Assembly (NCBI RefSeq): GCF_025947305.1
Contig: NZ_CP110009.1
Coordinates: 310,001 to 374,000, forward strand
Direction of reading: 5' to 3'
Length of the DNA stretch: 64,000 nt
Origin: Flavobacterium sp. N3904
GTDB lineage: Bacteria > Bacteroidota > Bacteroidia > Flavobacteriales > Flavobacteriaceae
Both the position numbers and the translations under genes were made by a program. This document shows positions 60,547-64,000 of this stretch, one piece after another (the stretch's first letter is position 1; every line of letters begins with the position of its first letter). The notes under the pieces are model-generated. The model worked only from the letters and a program-made list of their open reading frames with translations. It did no database searches and was not told where the DNA came from.

Positions 60547-62013
60547 ATGAAAGTTTCTGTTACAAGAAAAAATGTAAAGTTTTTACCTGATTCTAGTAGA
60601 GTTGTTGCTAGATATTTTAATAGTGGAGAACAACGAACCAAAGAGTTAATCGGTCGGATATTGGTTATGAGCAATTATGATGTTAGTCATACTTTGGAAC
60701 AAATTAACAGAGGTTTTGCAAGACGTCATCGGAATATTTCGGCTATATTTTATAAGCATTATGATTTTATTAAGCCCATAATTACTGAAATGCAAATAAA
60801 CGAAGCGGATTTATCTGAAGAAAGAAAAATGCTTATTGGTTCCTATCTAACTATGGAGTATTCTATCGAATCATCTGCTTTTTTTAATCCTTCAATTGTA
60901 GAAGATTTTGACCAATCGAGTTTGGAAAAAGGAGAAAAACGAGTGGTAATTTCTTTTCGGGCTACAGGAGAAGGTCATGTTTCTTCGATAGTGTTTAGAA
61001 GAGGAATTATTGATAAAGACAATAATCTAAGGATGATGCGAATTGGCGATGATATTGAAAAGGCAGAGATTTTGCATAAAATGATGTTCAATAAAAAGAA
61101 GATTATTGCTAAGCTGACAGAAATGCACACTCTAGATATCTATTCTTCAATAATGTGTGATTTACCCGAAGTGTTTGAATACTCAGCCTTTAAAGAAATT
61201 TTAAATATTGAATTAGCAAACCCAAATATTAATCTGGAGAAAAAAGAGGCTTATGAGGAAGTGCTTTGGTTGCTGAATTCCTTTTATGACATTCAATTCA
61301 AACACGATTCAGATATTTCAGAACGCGTTATTTTTCCAATATCCGATGCAGAAAGCCGCGGTATAGAAGATGCCCGTTTTGTACGCTTTGTAGATGATGA
61401 TAATTCAGAAATTGTAATGGGCACCTATACTGCTTATAATGGGCACTCCATACTTTCAAAATTAATTACAACTGAAGATTTTTATACGTTTCGAGTGATG
61501 CCTTTGTATGGCGAAGGATCTCAAAGCAAAGGAATGGCTTTATTCCCAAAAAAAATAAAAGGAAAATACGCCATGTTAGGCAGAATAGACGGTGTCAATA
61601 ATTATCTAATGTATTCGGCACGTCCTAACGAATGGAAAAACCCTCAAATTATTCAGCGCCCTGAATATCCATGGGAGTTTACACAAATTGGAAATTGCGG
61701 ATCCCCTTTGTGGACAACCGAAGGGTGGCTTGTAATTACTCATGGTGTCGGAGCGATGAGACGCTACTGTGTAGGAGCATCATTGTTTGATTTGGATGAT
61801 CCCTCCAAAGAAATTGGAAGACTAACTGAGCCATTGCTTAGTCCTTTGGAAGATGAACGTGAGGGATATGTGCCCAATGTAGTATATTCCTGTGGTTCAA
61901 TAATTCATAATAACTGTCTTATTTTGCCTTATGCTGTATCCGATTATTCATCGACTTATGCGGTAATTGATTTGGCTGAATTGCTGGAAGCATTGAAAGA
62001 CAGTAAAAAATAG
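60547..62013 (+). CDS. GH130-family glycoside phosphorylase/hydrolase
   Basis: 488 residues. The core (about 130-488) carries the GH130 hallmarks: SRGIEDARFVRFVDDDN holding the likely catalytic Asp of the usual EDPR motif (here EDAR), VMGTYTAYNGHS, NCGSPLWTTEGWLVITHGVG and YVPNVVYSCGSI. GH130 enzymes phosphorolyse or hydrolyse beta-mannosides. An N-terminal extension of about 120 residues, with MSNYDVSHTLEQINRGFARR, is not part of the core fold as I know it and is characteristic of one subgroup. No signal peptide, so cytoplasmic. A glycosyltransferase gene follows after 4 nt. Substrate not determined. Confidence 0.85.
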   Translation: MKVSVTRKNVKFLPDSSRVVARYFNSGEQRTKELIGRILVMSNYDVSHTLEQINRGFARRHRNISAIFYKHYDFIKPIITEMQINEADLSEERKMLIGSYLTMEYSIESSAFFNPSIVEDFDQSSLEKGEKRVVISFRATGEGHVSSIVFRRGIIDKDNNLRMMRIGDDIEKAEILHKMMFNKKKIIAKLTEMHTLDIYSSIMCDLPEVFEYSAFKEILNIELANPNINLEKKEAYEEVLWLLNSFYDIQFKHDSDISERVIFPISDAESRGIEDARFVRFVDDDNSEIVMGTYTAYNGHSILSKLITTEDFYTFRVMPLYGEGSQSKGMALFPKKIKGKYAMLGRIDGVNNYLMYSARPNEWKNPQIIQRPEYPWEFTQIGNCGSPLWTTEGWLVITHGVGAMRRYCVGASLFDLDDPSKEIGRLTEPLLSPLEDEREGYVPNVVYSCGSIIHNNCLILPYAVSDYSSTYAVIDLAELLEALKDSKK

Positions 62014-62017
62014 CATC

Positions 62018-64000
62018 ATGAAATCAAAGAAAAGCAAAACAATACTACTGATGAGCTCCTATCCGCCAAGAGAATGCGGGTTGGCAACTTTTTCTAATGA
62101 TATCGTAAATTCCGTCAAATTAGTTTTTGGGGATTCTTTGCCAATAGAAGTCTGTGCTTTGCAAAAAGAAGAAAATCAATTTGAGTATGGACTTGATGTA
62201 CATTATGCTTTAACTGTAACTTCAATCGAGGAATACCGTCTTTTGGCAGAAAAAATTAACACCCGAGATGATATAGGAATGGTTTGTATCGAACATGAAT
62301 TTGGTCTTTATGAGGGGGAATATGGAAATTATTTATTGTCTTTTTTATTGGCCGTAAATAAACCTATTGCGACCGTTTTTCATACTGTTTTACCGGAACC
62401 CAATGATAAATTGAAAAAAATAGTACAGGCAATCATCGATTTTTCCAACAAAATTGTGGTTCTCACCAAAAAATCACAAGAGATTCTAATACAATATTAC
62501 GATTGTCAGGAATCTAAATTAACACTAATTCCTCACGGTACACACATGGTATTATGGGATCAAAAGGACAAACTAAAAAAAGCATACGGATATTCTGAGA
62601 AAATCGTATTATCAACATTTGGTTTAATAAGTGACAATAAAAATATAGAGTCTGTTTTATTTGCTCTGCCCGCTGTTATTGCAAAACATCCCGAAGTGAT
62701 CTATTTGGTAATTGGCAAAACGCATCCCGAAATCTTAAAAAGAGATGGCGAAAAATACCGAAACATTTTAGTTGAGACAACCAAAAAACTCAAAATTGAG
62801 AATAATGTATTCTTTGTTAATGAGTTTCTGGAATTAAAGCAGCTTCTTAATTATTTGATTTTATCAGACATTTATTTGTTTGCTTCCAAAGATCCCAATC
62901 AAGCTGTGAGTGGAACTTTTGCTTATGCTATGAGTTGCGGATGCGCTATTATTTCAACTCCTATAGCTCACGCGGTTGAGGATTTAAACTCGAGTATTGG
63001 AATATTATTACACGAATTTGACAAGCCCGAAGAATTTCAAAACGCCATATTGAAACTGGTTGAAAATAAAGAAAAAAGGTTGGAAATGGGCCGAAATGGT
63101 TATGCTTTGACCCACGAAACTACATGGGAGAATGTTGCCTTAAAATACGGTTTCCTTTTTGCTGAAGTAACAGAAAGTAAGAAAAAATTAAGATTCAATT
63201 TTCCTCCTATAAAGTTGGATCACATCAAAGAGATGACAACAGATTACGGAATTCTTCAATTTTCAAATTTTAGTCAACCCGATTTTTCATCAGGCTATAC
63301 CGTAGATGATAATGCTCGCGCATTAATTAATATGATTATGTATCACGATACAAGTGCAGATCCTATTGCCTTGAAACTTGCCTCTATTTATTTGAATTTT
63401 ATTGTAGGCATACAACGCGATGATGGTAGTTTTGATAATTACAAAGACTTTAACCATCATTTGACAAAGCAAAATGAGTTAGTAAACCTCGAGGATTCGA
63501 ATGGAAGAGCTTTGTGGAGTTTAGGATTTACATTATCTCATCAAAAAAAGCTTCCATTAGATTTAGTTGAACAAACCCAAAAAGCATGGGATAAAGCCAT
63601 TGTGCATATCGATGAAGTTGTTTCTCCAAGAGCGATAGCTTATACGCTCAAGGGGCTTTATTACTATTATCAGGTTAATCCAGAAGAAAAGATTAAAAAA
63701 AATATAACGCAACTTGCCGATAAATTGCTGAATCACTACCACATCAACTCCGATGAAGATTGGTGTTGGTATGAAGATTATATGACGTATGCCAACAATG
63801 TGCTTCCGGAGGCTATGCTTTTTAGTTTTTTGGCTACAGGAGATTTGAAATACAAAAAAATTGCTCTTACTACATTTGATTTTCTTTTGTCCCATTATTT
63901 TATGAAAGGAGAATTTAGTGTGATTTCAAATAGAGGATGGTTTGTTAGAGGCAAGAAAAAAAACACTTACGGAGAACAACCTATTGAAGTGGCGACAACA
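62018..64000 (+). CDS. GT4-family glycosyltransferase with C-terminal alpha/alpha domain, 3' partial
   Basis: The frame is open for 661 codons to the window end. It starts MKSKKSKTILLMSSYPPREC, an ATG 4 nt after the GH130 gene. Residues about 1-390 look like a GT-B glycosyltransferase: YPPRECGLATFSNDIV, then VTIFHTVLPE-like TVFHTVLPEPNDK, LIPHGTHMV and the nucleotide-sugar region AVSGTFAYAMSCGCAIISTP. After about residue 405 comes a helical region with TVDDNARALINMI, QRDDGSFDNYKDF and EDSNGRALWSLG, like an (alpha/alpha)6 glycosidase-type fold. No signal peptide. Probably builds what the GH130 partner degrades, or the reverse. Product unknown. Confidence 0.82.
   Translation, partial: MKSKKSKTILLMSSYPPRECGLATFSNDIVNSVKLVFGDSLPIEVCALQKEENQFEYGLDVHYALTVTSIEEYRLLAEKINTRDDIGMVCIEHEFGLYEGEYGNYLLSFLLAVNKPIATVFHTVLPEPNDKLKKIVQAIIDFSNKIVVLTKKSQEILIQYYDCQESKLTLIPHGTHMVLWDQKDKLKKAYGYSEKIVLSTFGLISDNKNIESVLFALPAVIAKHPEVIYLVIGKTHPEILKRDGEKYRNILVETTKKLKIENNVFFVNEFLELKQLLNYLILSDIYLFASKDPNQAVSGTFAYAMSCGCAIISTPIAHAVEDLNSSIGILLHEFDKPEEFQNAILKLVENKEKRLEMGRNGYALTHETTWENVALKYGFLFAEVTESKKKLRFNFPPIKLDHIKEMTTDYGILQFSNFSQPDFSSGYTVDDNARALINMIMYHDTSADPIALKLASIYLNFIVGIQRDDGSFDNYKDFNHHLTKQNELVNLEDSNGRALWSLGFTLSHQKKLPLDLVEQTQKAWDKAIVHIDEVVSPRAIAYTLKGLYYYYQVNPEEKIKKNITQLADKLLNHYHINSDEDWCWYEDYMTYANNVLPEAMLFSFLATGDLKYKKIALTTFDFLLSHYFMKGEFSVISNRGWFVRGKKKNTYGEQPIEVATT

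Overview
The window looks like a chromosomal segment of a Flavobacterium-like bacterium (Bacteroidota, Flavobacteriaceae). The DNA is AT-rich. Many genes have the Bacteroidota -7 promoter box TAnnTTTG a short distance upstream and no obvious purine-rich ribosome binding site. Family content agrees: a type IX secretion system (T9SS) plug-domain protein, a large surface protein with a gliding-motility/T9SS type B C-terminus, DUF5916 and DUF6702-like proteins, CarboxypepD_reg-like proteins, and a folK/deoxynucleoside kinase fusion. I see no rRNA, CRISPR array, prophage or intact insertion sequence. Most genes are housekeeping or cell-envelope genes, so this is largely a core region.

Layout. 1-2.8 kb: the end of an outer-membrane barrel gene, a YceI-like gene, then a 600-base non-coding stretch with a 21-bp periodic TGACGTCA array, and an exported small protein. 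2.9-8.3 kb: O-methyltransferase, then on the minus strand a PAP2 phosphatase and Tat component, and a three-gene set (CarboxypepD_reg-like, DUF6702-like, M1 metallopeptidase). 8.4-11 kb: three tandem CarboxypepD_reg-like paralogs with GTG starts and a small exported protein. 11-15 kb: peptidase E, two identical tRNA-Gly(UCC) genes, and two convergent L,D-transpeptidase-type genes. 15-20 kb: two tandem DUF5916 outer-membrane proteins. 20-28.4 kb: gpmI, a CoA-transferase, and a TetR / ABC / HlyD / TolC export operon whose ABC ATPase has a degenerate active site. 28.4-38 kb: DUF445 protein, map with a methyltransferase, a SNF2 helicase, the T9SS plug-domain protein, apaG and pruA. 38-47 kb: rsmG, fatty acid desaturase, aminotransferase, AsmA, sppA, and the folK-dNK fusion. 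47-54 kb: the 960-residue LRR/C-type-lectin/T9SS type B protein, a TrmH-type methyltransferase, a DUF1573 protein and mutS. 54-60 kb: tRNA-Gly(GCC), tRNA-Leu(UAA), DUF1508 protein, a small lipoprotein, waaA, a DegT-type aminotransferase, galE and fabD. 60-64 kb: a GH130-family protein followed by a glycosyltransferase that runs off the window with an extra C-terminal domain.

How the genes work together. The envelope dominates: outer-membrane proteins, LPS (waaA, with galE and the aminotransferase as possible sugar suppliers), peptidoglycan crosslink enzymes, AsmA, Tat and T9SS-linked surface display. The TetR-ABC-HlyD-TolC set forms a tripartite type I style exporter. The GH130 and glycosyltransferase pair looks like a small regulated saccharide operon with its own promoter and a leader of about 140 nt. 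Intergenic regions carry several recurring hairpin elements that probably double as terminators. The least explained items are the 21-bp array, the degenerate ABC protein, the tandem GTG-start paralogs and the GH130/GT pair.
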